A stretch of 64,000 nucleotides of DNA from Dyadobacter arcticus (GCF_011762185.1 NZ_JAASQJ010000002.1:1-64000); one strand, 5' to 3'; counted from the stretch's first letter, positions 8,725-16,988 are shown. Program-made: numbers and translations. The notes: generated by a model from the sequence alone, not told the origin.

Positions 8725-9294
8725 TTAGCTGAGGAAAAATAACAGAAAAGACACAGGTAAGAAATCGACCAGTTTAAGCCTTAAAAGCCGCAAGGCTTTG
8801 CCCATTTGGTTTTCAATTGTTTTCACGGGTAATTGCAGGCGGTCGGCGATTTCCTGGTATTTCAACTCTTCAAAACGGCTCATCTGAAATATCGTCCGGC
8901 ATTTTTCCGGCAATTCTTTTAAAGCGATATCGAGCCGGCTTTCAAGTTCTTCCAGTTCCAGGTTGTGCGAAGTGTTGTCGCTATGCTCCATTTGGTGAAT
9001 CGCATAAGTTTGATAAGCATCCCTGACTTTCAGGTGTTTAATGTAATTCAGGCTCTCGTGATACACCGATCGGTACAAATAACCGCTTACCGATTCTCTG
9101 ATTTCAATGTGATCTGTTTTTTCCCATAACCGGCAGAAAACATTTTGTACCATTTCCTCCGCCATAATATCGTCGCGCAAAATGGTGCAGGCGTAGGCAT
9201 GGAGTCCTTTAAAATGTGCCTTGAAGACTTTTTCAAACTCTGATCCCCTATCCCTGCTCAAAACTGTTTCGTGATCCGCGATGGCTAAATTCAT
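8725..9294 (-). CDS. RNA polymerase ECF-type sigma factor (FecI-like)
   Basis: A 189-residue sigma factor. Region 2 is seen at residues 25-85 (HFKGLHAYACTILRDD, then AEEMVQNVFCRLWEK) and region 4 at 125-175 (LPEKCRTIFQMSRFEELKYQ, then EIADRLQLPVKTIENQM, the helix-turn-helix). A hydrophobic tail LPVSFLLFFLS ends the protein, as in many Bacteroidota ECF factors. It is the first gene of the sigma-FecR-STN operon. Only about 17 bases separate its start from the U tract of the terminator of the gene upstream, so its promoter must be very short-ranged or it depends on read-through. Confidence 0.95.
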   Translation of the reverse strand: MNLAIADHETVLSRDRGSEFEKVFKAHFKGLHAYACTILRDDIMAEEMVQNVFCRLWEKTDHIEIRESVSGYLYRSVYHESLNYIKHLKVRDAYQTYAIHQMEHSDNTSHNLELEELESRLDIALKELPEKCRTIFQMSRFEELKYQEIADRLQLPVKTIENQMGKALRLLRLKLVDFLPVSFLLFFLS

Positions 9295-9320
9295 TGCATT
9301 GATCTGATTGTTAAAAAAAA

Positions 9321-9369
9321 AAGCGCCCGACTTGGGCTGTACATTGGAATGACAACCAGTCGGGCGCTT
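9321..9369 (-). terminator. Rho-independent terminator of the PDKRY-repeat gene
   Basis: Arms 9321-9332 (AAGCGCCCGACT) and 9358-9369 pair perfectly over 12 bp; on the minus strand the stem is followed directly by a U-rich run (9311-9320). It ends transcription from the gene at 9401-9730, just ahead of the sigma-factor gene on the same strand. Confidence 0.9.
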
Positions 9370-9400
9370 ACCCTAATTTTCTCAGAAAATAATCTTACTC

Positions 9401-9730
9401 TTAATTTTTCTTTGCTGCTTTCAAAGTATCGGCTTTACTGGTTTTGTATCTCTTGTCCGGCGTGCCGTCTTTCTTCAGATTTTTGTTATCCGCGTAACGT
9501 TTATCGGGCGTACCGTCCGCTTTTAACTTTTTGTTTCCGGCATACCGTTTGTCCGGCGTTCCATCGGCTTTCGTTTTTACGGTGATTGAAGTTTTGTCTT
9601 TTCCGGTTTGCTTTGTGGCTACGGTAGTCTTACTGTGACCGGGTTTGGCAGGAGTTGCAGTTTGCGCAAATACAGGCACAGTAGCAATCAGGAACGCAAA
9701 CAGGATCAGTGCTTTCAGATTTTTCATCAT
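9401..9730 (-). CDS. Small secreted basic protein with three DGTPDKRY repeats
   Basis: The chosen start at 9730 (MMKNLKALILFAFL) gives 109 residues with a clear signal peptide ending VPVFAQ; a longer open frame exists upstream but would put the signal peptide internally. The mature part is Lys-rich and contains three 16-residue tandem repeats, KADGTPDKRYAGNKKL, KADGTPDKRYADNKNL and a diverged KKDGTPDKRYKTSKAD, followed by a Lys/Ala tail. The DGTPDKRYK core resembles the PBCV-specific basic adaptor motif known from chlorella-virus proteins (from memory, tentative). The function is unknown; a periplasmic or secreted cationic peptide is likely. Confidence 0.75.
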   Translation of the reverse strand: MMKNLKALILFAFLIATVPVFAQTATPAKPGHSKTTVATKQTGKDKTSITVKTKADGTPDKRYAGNKKLKADGTPDKRYADNKNLKKDGTPDKRYKTSKADTLKAAKKN

Positions 9731-9881
9731 CTTCGGATTAAAGTGATTGATATTAGGATAAAAACTAAAATTACCTTTATGCATTAAAAATCCTGCCAGC
9801 GTATCCCAAGAAATGAAATTTAACAGAGATTTAATGGGAATTAAGCATTGTTGCATAAATTAAATCAATTACCCGTCTTCC

Positions 9882-10814
9882 ATGAACATTCAACAACTCG
9901 AATACATCGTTGCTGTCGATAATTACCGGCATTTCGTCCATGCGGCTGAGCATTGTAATGTTACCCAGCCAACACTTTCGATGATGATCAGGAAATTGGA
10001 AGAAGAATTATCCGTCAAAATTTTTGACCGTACCAAACAACCTATTGTTCCGACGAGTATTGGACGGGAGATTATTGATCAGGCGAAAATCATTCTCAGG
10101 GAAGCTTCACGCATGCACGAAATTGCCAAACATTTTAATGGTGATTTGTCTGGCGAACTGAGGATTGGCATTATCCCTACCATTGCGCCATACCTGCTGC
10201 CTCATGTCGTAAATCCTTTTATCAGCAACTATCCTGACATTAAGCTGCATGTTTCCGAAATGATCACAGAGCGCATTATTTCTGAACTCAAACTTGGAAA
10301 TCTGGATGTAGGTATCATTGCTTCGTTGTCCGAGGAAAACAGCTTACAGGAAATCCCATTATACAAAGAGCGCTTTTATGCCTATGTATCTGAAAATACA
10401 GACTTATATGCCAAAGAATACATATTACCTACTGATATTGAGCCCAATGAACTTTGGCTGCTGGAAGAAGGCCATTGTTTCAGGACGCAAATTCAACGTT
10501 TATGTGAATTGAGCCGCAACAGCCAGTTTGGCAGCAGTTTTAGCTATCGCTCGGGCAGCATCGAAACATTGATCAGAATGGTTGAAAAGAATGGCGGCAT
10601 CACCATCCTCCCGGAAATGGCAGTGATCGAACTTTCGGAGGAAAGAAAAAAGCACATCAGGCATTTCCAATTCCCGGAGCCCGCCCGCGAAGTTTGCCTG
10701 ATCGTAAACCGCGAACAAATGAAAGCGCGCCTGATCGACGCTTTGAAAGCTGAAATTATAGCAAGTCTGCCTTCTGAGATTTTTGAGGCTCATTTGGATT
10801 TACGGGTTTTGTAG
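9882..10814 (+). CDS. oxyR: Hydrogen-peroxide-sensing LysR-type activator OxyR
   Basis: A 310-residue LysR-family regulator. The N-terminal winged helix-turn-helix is at 1-60 (QQLEYIVAVDNYRHFVHAA, then CNVTQPTLSMMIRKLEEEL), with a substrate-binding-type regulatory domain from residue 90. The decisive mark is LLEEGHCFRTQIQRLC, with cysteines at positions 199 and 208, the same numbers as the redox pair of E. coli OxyR, so peroxide sensing by disulfide formation is expected. It stands alone; no catalase, Dps or peroxiredoxin gene lies in the window. It is transcribed away from the PDKRY-repeat gene, with 151 bases between them. Confidence 0.93.
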   Translation: MNIQQLEYIVAVDNYRHFVHAAEHCNVTQPTLSMMIRKLEEELSVKIFDRTKQPIVPTSIGREIIDQAKIILREASRMHEIAKHFNGDLSGELRIGIIPTIAPYLLPHVVNPFISNYPDIKLHVSEMITERIISELKLGNLDVGIIASLSEENSLQEIPLYKERFYAYVSENTDLYAKEYILPTDIEPNELWLLEEGHCFRTQIQRLCELSRNSQFGSSFSYRSGSIETLIRMVEKNGGITILPEMAVIELSEERKKHIRHFQFPEPAREVCLIVNREQMKARLIDALKAEIIASLPSEIFEAHLDLRVL

Positions 10815-10862
10815 AAGACATGTCAAATAATGTAGTTCGACCAATTTTCATTACGACTGGTG

Positions 10863-10879
10863 AAATAGTAATACTATTT
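10863..10879. promoter_or_regulatory. Small perfect dyad in the oxyR/PHP-gene convergent gap
   Basis: AAATAGTA at 10863-10870 and TACTATTT at 10872-10879 form an 8-bp inverted repeat with a 1-base centre, in an AT-rich 126-base gap between two convergent genes. The loop is too short for a good RNA hairpin and there is no U tract, so it may be a protein-binding dyad or chance. Confidence 0.3.
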
Positions 10880-10940
10880 TACTACCACACTATTAAAAAA
10901 GTAAAGAATTGCACTCATTTTATAATAAATTAAATACCAA

Positions 10941-12656
10941 TTATAACTTAATCAATTTACTCTCTAAATACCCTTCCATCTCCTGCAATGAAAAAGCATT
11001 AAACGTCATCTCCTTCGTTAACCCTCCTTTCCTCGCATTAGCCACCCCGTAATGCATATCCAAATATCCTTCCATGGAGTGCGCGTCCGGATTAATGCTT
11101 AACAGAACGCCTTTTTCCATACAGTATGATATCCACCGCCAGTCCAGGTCAAGCCGCCAGGGCGAGGCATTAATTTCTACAACGACCTGATGTTCCGCGC
11201 AAGCGTCGATAATTACTTTATGATCAATCGGATAACCTTCGCGCGAAAGCAGCAGGCGGCCGGTCGGGTGACCTAGAATGGTGGTGTATGGATTTTCAAT
11301 GGCTTTCAGAAGCCTTGCCGTGGCCTTTTCCTGGTTCATGGTGAGGTTACTATGCACAGAAGCGACAATGTAATCGAAGGAAGCGAGGATTTCTATTGGG
11401 TAATCCAATGATCCATCTCCTAAGATATCAGATTCGATTCCTTTCAATATTTTAAATGGCTTAGCCGGATTATCACTGGCAAAACGCGCATTGAGCTTTG
11501 CGATTTCTTCATGCTGCTGAATCACTTGTTCAATGCTAAGCCCCTGTGCATACACCGCCGTTTGAGAATGATCAGCAATCCCCAAATACTCAAAACCCAA
11601 CTCGCGACAATACAAAGCCATTCGTTCCAATGTATGCTGACCATCGGAATAGGTACTGTGGTTATGTAAAATCCCTTTCAGATCGTCCCAGGTCACTAAG
11701 TCGCCAGCTGCATGCGTTTCGGCCCAGGTAAATTCCCCCGCTCCTTCCCGCATTTCGGGTACTATATAAGGAAGACCAGCTTTCTCGTAAATGGCCTCTT
11801 CACTGTCTGCATTTTCATAATAAGCCTGTTGCCAGATCGTGCTGCCTGCCGCGTTGGCATAACCCAAATGCTCGACATCGGCGGTTTCCAGGAACAATTC
11901 ATTAACTACGCGTTCAGGACTTATCGCAACGATCTCTATCGCCACGGCGACACCTTCGAGGTTCCCCCGCCAAACAAACGGGGAAGATAGTTTTTCATCC
12001 TGGACCAGATATTCAATTTCACCAATGGTATTTTGCAAAAGCGCAGGCGATTCCGTACCCACCAGAATTTTAATGGTGTCCACGATTTCTGATTTACGGC
12101 GAATATCTCCGGCAGCAAAAACCTGCTCAAAGCTCTTTCTTAAATCATTGATGATCAGATTGGCTACCGAATCTGCCTTATCCATTCTCAGCTTACCGGC
12201 CTGATCTTTCAGAAATGCCAGTGAATCGAGGATCTTTTGCTGGATACTTCCGCCAAAACCTTTCAGCTTGGCGACCGCACCATTCAGGCAGGCGAGTTCG
12301 AGTTCGCGCAAATTATCGATGCCCAATTCCTGCCATAAAACAGCAATCTTTTTTGGCCCGATACCTTTAATGTTGAACATTTCCATCACACCGAGCGGTG
12401 TATTGCTGATCAGTTCTTCCAGTTCTGGAAAAGTCCCGGTTTTGGCGATCTGGATAATTTTACCAGCTGTACTTTTTCCCACACCCTGCAGTTTCACCAG
12501 TTCCTGCTCGGTCATAATTTGAAGCTCCCCTTCCTTGTACTTGTCCAGATAGAATGCTGCAATGGAGTATCCTTTGATTTTAAAAGGGTCAGCGCTGTGC
12601 AATTCCAGCAGTTTTGCAGTTAATTCAAGGATCTCAACAATTTCAGGATTGCTCAT
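10941..12656 (-). CDS. PolX/PHP-family protein with HhH repeats, degenerate polymerase site and intact PHP phosphoesterase site
   Basis: A 571-residue bacterial PolX relative. Residues 1-130 are the helix-hairpin-helix lyase-like region (LQGVGKSTAGKI, NIKGIGPKKIAVL). The polymerase-beta-like palm follows, but where active PolX has GDxDxL this protein has EIVDTIKILVG, so both metal-binding aspartates are replaced (Thr and Lys). The C-terminal PHP domain (about 330-571) keeps its metal ligands: LHNHSTYSDG, GIADHSQT, GIESDILGDG, SVHSNL, GHPTGR and NPDAHS. Expected activity is 3'-5' exonuclease or AP-endonuclease in DNA repair, without DNA synthesis (inference). Monocistronic. Confidence 0.9.
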   Translation of the reverse strand: MSNPEIVEILELTAKLLELHSADPFKIKGYSIAAFYLDKYKEGELQIMTEQELVKLQGVGKSTAGKIIQIAKTGTFPELEELISNTPLGVMEMFNIKGIGPKKIAVLWQELGIDNLRELELACLNGAVAKLKGFGGSIQQKILDSLAFLKDQAGKLRMDKADSVANLIINDLRKSFEQVFAAGDIRRKSEIVDTIKILVGTESPALLQNTIGEIEYLVQDEKLSSPFVWRGNLEGVAVAIEIVAISPERVVNELFLETADVEHLGYANAAGSTIWQQAYYENADSEEAIYEKAGLPYIVPEMREGAGEFTWAETHAAGDLVTWDDLKGILHNHSTYSDGQHTLERMALYCRELGFEYLGIADHSQTAVYAQGLSIEQVIQQHEEIAKLNARFASDNPAKPFKILKGIESDILGDGSLDYPIEILASFDYIVASVHSNLTMNQEKATARLLKAIENPYTTILGHPTGRLLLSREGYPIDHKVIIDACAEHQVVVEINASPWRLDLDWRWISYCMEKGVLLSINPDAHSMEGYLDMHYGVANARKGGLTKEMTFNAFSLQEMEGYLESKLIKL

Positions 12657-12837
12657 ATTGGTTTCGGATTGGAAGAATTACCTGCGAATTACGAGGGTTG
12701 CCACAGCATTTGCAAATCTAAATTAGGCGTGCTTCCACATCGCCAAGTAGTTAATTTGAAGGCGTGTCTTAACTAAACTAAGGAATGTATAAGGTAACCC
12801 ATTACCCGCAGTATATATTTTAACAATTAAACAAACA

Positions 12838-14106
12838 ATGAACCTAGACCAGCTTAAAAGTTACCGCCACGAAATTCACCAGCATTTAACAAAAGAACTA
12901 TTGCCTTTTTGGGAAACTCGTTGTGTTGATAAGGAGAATGGCGGCTTTATTACGCATTTCGACAACGCAGGAAATGATTCCGGCGAAGATGAAAAATCAC
13001 TGATTGCCCAGACCCGCACCGTTTTCACTTTCTCGTCAGCACACCGCGCTGGTTATGGGGAGGGACGGTATGTTGAAATCGCGAAGCACGGGGTTGATTT
13101 TTTGATCAATAAAATGTGGGACCAGGAAAACGGGGGTTTTTACTGGCTTATGGATCGAAAGGGAAATGTCAAGATTGACGAAAAGATCATTTACGGCCAC
13201 AGTTTCGCCATGTACAGCCTTGCAGAATATACCCTTGCGACGGGTGATCCAAGAGGGCTGGAATATGCGGAAAAAGTTTTTGACCTGCTTCAAAAATATG
13301 GTGCTGATACCTACTATGGCGGCTATTTTGAGATGTTCCATCGTAATTGGGAACTGAAGGGGCCCGGGTCCGCTGGCGGAGACCGCAAAACGCTTGATGC
13401 CCATATGCACTTAATGGAGGCGTTTACCACATTATATGAGGCCAGCCAAAAGCAGGTTCACAAACGGAAGTTGCTGGAAATCATTCAGTTGCTGATTAAT
13501 AAGATCATGCATCCGGAATACAAAACAGGTATTCCGCAATTCTGGGCAGACTGGTCGGTGGCGCCGCAAATCAAATTTGACATTATTTGGGGTTGGGATA
13601 GGTTTAGTGAAGACGGCATGAAAAGTTCTGCAGAGGATAATACCAGCTACGGCCATAATGTAGAATTTGCCTGGCTTCTGATGCATGCGTTGGACATCGC
13701 CGGAATACCCTACACTGAATATACCGACCAACTGCTGGCTTCGTACGATCACGCGGTTGCTTATGGAATTGATTGGGAATATGGCGGGGTTTACGTGGAA
13801 GGATCACATGCAGGTGAAGTGTATGACCGTGAAAAGGAATTCTGGCAACAGGCCGAAGTAATCATTGGAATGCTGGATGCATACCGGGTTTACAAAGACG
13901 AAAAGTACCTGAAAGCATATGACGCCACACATCGGTTTGTGTTCGACCATATGATCCATTCCGGGGTTGGCGAATGGCTGCCATTGCTAACCAGACAGGG
14001 AGAACCGATCTGGAAACACATGAGCCACTCGTGGAAGGTCAACTACCACTCGGTTCGTTCCATGGTGCAAGGAATTGTAAGGCTTGACAAGTTGATTGAA
14101 AGTTGA
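12838..14106 (+). CDS. AGE-family epimerase, probably cellobiose 2-epimerase
   Basis: A 422-residue cytosolic alpha/alpha barrel enzyme. The family marks are AQTRTVFTFSSAHR (the conserved Arg/Phe), YGHSFAMYSLAEY, DAHMHLMEAFTTLYE, YGHNVEFAWLL and, near the end, SHSWKVNYHSVRSM, which carry the catalytic and substrate-binding histidines. N-acylglucosamine 2-epimerases are a little shorter and lack the KxNYHxxRS ending, so epimerisation of the reducing-end glucose of cellobiose or mannobiose is the better guess. No polysaccharide-degradation genes flank it; it appears monocistronic. About 180 bases upstream hold no clear signal. Confidence 0.88.
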   Translation: MNLDQLKSYRHEIHQHLTKELLPFWETRCVDKENGGFITHFDNAGNDSGEDEKSLIAQTRTVFTFSSAHRAGYGEGRYVEIAKHGVDFLINKMWDQENGGFYWLMDRKGNVKIDEKIIYGHSFAMYSLAEYTLATGDPRGLEYAEKVFDLLQKYGADTYYGGYFEMFHRNWELKGPGSAGGDRKTLDAHMHLMEAFTTLYEASQKQVHKRKLLEIIQLLINKIMHPEYKTGIPQFWADWSVAPQIKFDIIWGWDRFSEDGMKSSAEDNTSYGHNVEFAWLLMHALDIAGIPYTEYTDQLLASYDHAVAYGIDWEYGGVYVEGSHAGEVYDREKEFWQQAEVIIGMLDAYRVYKDEKYLKAYDATHRFVFDHMIHSGVGEWLPLLTRQGEPIWKHMSHSWKVNYHSVRSMVQGIVRLDKLIES

Positions 14107-14212
14107 ACTTTATAAGTAAGAATTTGGACAGTGCCGGGAATAAAATTACACAACACGCGCTCTGAGCATAATTTTCTGGCAGGCTGGCATATTGGAATGA
14201 TGTTTGAACATA

Positions 14213-14250
14213 TTGACACATTTAAGTGCTTGTAAAAGCACAATTGTCAA
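14213..14250 (+). promoter_or_regulatory. Nested inverted repeats upstream of csbD
   Basis: An outer pair TTGACA (14213-14218)/TGTCAA (14245-14250) encloses an inner hairpin GTGCTT (14226-14231)-GTAA-AAGCAC (14236-14241). The element ends 17 bases before the csbD-like ATG, so it is either a DNA operator or a leader hairpin controlling this stress-type gene. No matching -7 box is seen. Confidence 0.4.
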
Positions 14251-14267
14251 ACTAAATTATTACAGTC

Positions 14268-14465
14268 ATGAGTGCGTTCTCACAACAAGTCAAAGGAAAC
14301 TGGAATGAACTAAAAGGTAAGTTCAAGCAACAATATGCTGATCTGACGGATGACGATCTGATGTACGAAGAAGGAAAAGAAGACGAGCTTTTTGGAAAAA
14401 TCCAGAAAAGAGTAGGTAAGACCCGCGAAGAACTCGAAGAAGAAGTAAGCGGCTGGTCAAATTAG
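14268..14465 (+). CDS. CsbD-family stress protein
   Basis: A 65-residue small soluble protein. MSAFSQQVKGNWNELKGKF and then QQYADLTDDDLMYEEGKEDE match the CsbD family, whose members form short helical bundles and are induced by general stress; the biochemical role is unknown. It is strongly charged, with no signal peptide. It has its own nested inverted repeat upstream and a very strong terminator directly behind, so it is an independent transcription unit, probably of high abundance. Confidence 0.92.
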   Translation: MSAFSQQVKGNWNELKGKFKQQYADLTDDDLMYEEGKEDELFGKIQKRVGKTREELEEEVSGWSN

Positions 14466-14485
14466 ATTTGCAAAATAAAAAATCT

Positions 14486-14520
14486 AAAAAGCCCCGAAAT
14501 CTGTGATTTCGGGGCTTTTT
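14486..14520 (+). terminator. Strong Rho-independent terminator of csbD
   Basis: Perfect 16-bp stem (14486-14501 and 14505-14520, core GCCCCGAAATC), 3-base loop TGT, and a U5 tract inside the 3' arm. Confidence 0.95.
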
Positions 14521-14579
14521 GTAGTAGGATGGCTGTAAACCTCTCTTTTCTTTTTATCTGTAAAACCGAACGCATACCA

Positions 14580-15572
14580 ATGAATCCAAAAGAAATACCT
14601 GTCGGAATAGTGGGTCTGGGCCTGATGGGATGCAGCATTGTAACCTGCCTTTTGATCGCCGGACATCCGGTTGTGGCTGTTGCGCCGATCAGCGTAGATA
14701 TGCTAACCGCCGAAAAAAGGATCAAGGAACATTTACTCAATGCATGGCAAAACGGGTTAATTGATAATGAACCTGAATTTTACCTGAGACAATTAATCAT
14801 CACCGAGGATTATTCACTTCTGGAGCCTTGCAGATTGGTAAATGAATGTACCATTGAGAATATTGATATTAAAGAATCAGTTTACAAAAAAGTTGAGGCG
14901 GTGATTGCTCCGGATGCCATTCTATCCAGTAACACTTCCGCGATCCCAATCAGCCAGTTACAAAAGCTAACCCTTTATCCCGACCGTTTCATTGGATTGC
15001 ATTGGACTGAGCCCGCGCACACCACCCGTTTTCTGGAAGTGATTTGTGGAGAAGAAACAGATATTTCCAAAGGTGAATTTATTTACCAACTTTCCCATTT
15101 GTGGGGCAAAGAACCGATTTTAGTCAGAAAGGACATTGCCGGTTTTATTACCAACAGACTTATGTACGCCATGTACCGGGAGGCAATCAGTCTGGTCGAA
15201 AACGGGTATGCGACGATTGAAGATGTGGATAGGTCCTGCCGAAACAATGCAGGCTACTTTATGACATTGGTTGGCGTTTTTCGCTGGATGGACCTAACAG
15301 GCGTACCTGCTTATCATACCGTTATGAAAAACCTGCTTCCTACCCTCAATAATAGTACAGAAGTTCCCGAGCTAATCGATAAAGTCGTTCGTGAAGGCGG
15401 AAAAGGCGTACTTAACTCGCACGGATTTTATGATTACGAACCCGGAGAGGCAGAGGTCTGGGAAGAAACTTTTAAGGAATTTACTTACGACATCCGTGAA
15501 CTGGCTTTAAAATATCCGGGAGACGTTGTGAAAAGGCGATTGGAAGAAAAGAATAAGCCTCTCGATAGCTGA
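14580..15572 (+). CDS. 3-hydroxyacyl-CoA dehydrogenase family protein
   Basis: A 330-residue NAD-dependent dehydrogenase. The start at 14580 (MNPKEIPVGIVGLGLMG) is chosen because the nucleotide-binding strand follows at once; an ATG at 14529 lies in the tail of the csbD terminator. The Rossmann fold opens with GIVGLGLMGCSI; the catalytic region contains SSNTSAIPISQL, then GLHWTEPAHTTRFLEVI (the HxxxP motif seen as HWTEP) and, in the C-terminal helical domain, GFITNRLMYAMYREA. It oxidises a 3-hydroxyacyl-CoA or a related 3-hydroxy acid; the exact substrate cannot be told, and some relatives act as L-gulonate or 3-hydroxybutyryl-CoA dehydrogenases. A single gene between csbD and cydA. Confidence 0.88.
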   Translation: MNPKEIPVGIVGLGLMGCSIVTCLLIAGHPVVAVAPISVDMLTAEKRIKEHLLNAWQNGLIDNEPEFYLRQLIITEDYSLLEPCRLVNECTIENIDIKESVYKKVEAVIAPDAILSSNTSAIPISQLQKLTLYPDRFIGLHWTEPAHTTRFLEVICGEETDISKGEFIYQLSHLWGKEPILVRKDIAGFITNRLMYAMYREAISLVENGYATIEDVDRSCRNNAGYFMTLVGVFRWMDLTGVPAYHTVMKNLLPTLNNSTEVPELIDKVVREGGKGVLNSHGFYDYEPGEAEVWEETFKEFTYDIRELALKYPGDVVKRRLEEKNKPLDS

Positions 15573-15610
15573 TTTCGATGATTTTCGTGGTTCTTCTGGC
15601 GATACTTCAT

Positions 15611-15668
15611 TAGTTTTGAAATACAATTTCGCTGCTTCCTGATCGGAAGCTAATCCTCTGCGAAATTG
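15611..15668 (+). promoter_or_regulatory. cydA promoter -7 element and structured leader
   Basis: TAGTTTTG at 15611-15618 fits the TAnnTTTG -7 box; no good -33 box is seen. Directly after the expected start comes a two-tier hairpin: CAATTTCGC (15624-15632) with GCGAAATTG (15660-15668), enclosing GCTTCC (15634-15639)-TGATC-GGAAGC (15645-15650). It ends 9 bases before the cydA ATG, so it could hide the ribosome-binding region. Confidence 0.5.
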
Positions 15669-15677
15669 AATTTTATT

Positions 15678-16988
15678 ATGGATGACTTCATAGCAGCCAG
15701 ATCCCAAATGGCCCTTTCTCTGGGCTTTCACATTATATTTTCTTGTATTGGAATGGTGATGCCGTTTTTTATGGCGGTGGCGCACTTCTACTGGCTCAGA
15801 ACCGGTCAGGATGTTTATAAGAATGTTACAAAGGCTTGGAGCCAAGGGGTTGCGATATTTTTTGCGACGGGCGCGGTTTCAGGCACTGTGCTTTCGTTTG
15901 AGTTAGGTCTTTTGTGGCCCGGGTTTATGAAGCACGCCGGGCCTATTTTCGGAATGCCGTTTTCCCTCGAAGGAACGGCATTTTTTATTGAGGCCATTGC
16001 ATTGGGCTTCTTTCTTTACGGCTGGGACAGGTTCAACAAATGGTTTCACTGGTTCACTGGCGTTGTCGTCGGCGTGAGCGGATTGGCTTCAGGAATTTTG
16101 GTGGTAGCAGCCAATGCGTGGATGAATAGTCCGTCGGGTTTCGATTATGTGAACGGCCAATATCTCAACATTGACCCGATTGAGGCGATGTTTAATGATG
16201 CCTGGTTTACGCAGGCGCTGCACATGACCATTGCCGCCTTTGTGGCCACAGGATTCGCAGTGGCAGGCGTTCACGCATTCATGATCCTTAAAGGACAAAA
16301 TGTACTTTTTCATACCAAATCCTTCACTATTGCCGCTTTTTTCGGATGCGCCGCTGCTATTTTGCAGCCATTAAGCGGAGATTTATCTGCAAAAGATGTG
16401 GCGATCCGGCAACCTGCAAAGCTGGCTGCGATGGAGGCCCATTTTAAAACAGAAAAATCCGCTTCGCTTATCGTTGGTGGTATTCCGGATGTGAAAAATA
16501 AAAAAGTGGACTACGCGATCAAATTGCCAGGTTTTCTGAGCTTTCTCGCCCACGGTGATTTCAAATCGGAAGTGACCGGCCTCGACAAAATTCCCGCGAA
16601 AAATCACCCACCGGTGATGATCACGCATTTTGCATTTCAAATGATGGTTGGGTCAGGAATGGCGATGATGCTCATTGCCATCATTTATTTCTTTTCATTA
16701 TGGAAGCAAAAACGCTGGCTCAGCAGTAACTGGATTCTAAAATTGTTTGCAATTGCGACTCCACTGGGATTCATCGCCGTAGAAGCCGGTTGGACAGTAA
16801 CCGAGGTAGGACGACAACCCTGGATCATTTACAACATCATGCGCACAGCCGATGCCGTGACCCCCATGCCAGGAATCTCATATTCATTCTACCTTTTCAG
16901 TGCAATATATATTTCTTTGGCAATCATTGTCATTTTCATGCTCTACCGCCAAATCAAAATGGTAGGGAAGCTATATGACAAGCCATAA
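15678..16988 (+). CDS. cydA: Cytochrome bd ubiquinol oxidase subunit I
   Basis: A 436-residue polytopic inner-membrane subunit that carries the haems b558, b595 and d and the quinol site; with CydB it reduces O2 to water with high affinity. The start at ATG 15678 gives MDDFIAARSQMALSLGFHII, placing the haem ligand His at residue 18 as in the family; a TTG four codons earlier is less likely. Other marks: SGTVLSFELGLLWPGF, ALHMTIAAFVATGF (second His), the quinol-side GRQPWIIYNIMRTADAVTP, and a Met-rich helix (GSGMAMMLIAIIYFF). The Q loop is short, as in the CIO-like branch. cydB follows after a 111-base spacer. Confidence 0.96.
   Translation: MDDFIAARSQMALSLGFHIIFSCIGMVMPFFMAVAHFYWLRTGQDVYKNVTKAWSQGVAIFFATGAVSGTVLSFELGLLWPGFMKHAGPIFGMPFSLEGTAFFIEAIALGFFLYGWDRFNKWFHWFTGVVVGVSGLASGILVVAANAWMNSPSGFDYVNGQYLNIDPIEAMFNDAWFTQALHMTIAAFVATGFAVAGVHAFMILKGQNVLFHTKSFTIAAFFGCAAAILQPLSGDLSAKDVAIRQPAKLAAMEAHFKTEKSASLIVGGIPDVKNKKVDYAIKLPGFLSFLAHGDFKSEVTGLDKIPAKNHPPVMITHFAFQMMVGSGMAMMLIAIIYFFSLWKQKRWLSSNWILKLFAIATPLGFIAVEAGWTVTEVGRQPWIIYNIMRTADAVTPMPGISYSFYLFSAIYISLAIIVIFMLYRQIKMVGKLYDKP

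Noticed and set aside
10863-10879. Terminator for oxyR or the PHP gene
   Set aside because: The dyad is AT-only with a 1-base loop and no U tract, so it would not form a stable RNA hairpin.
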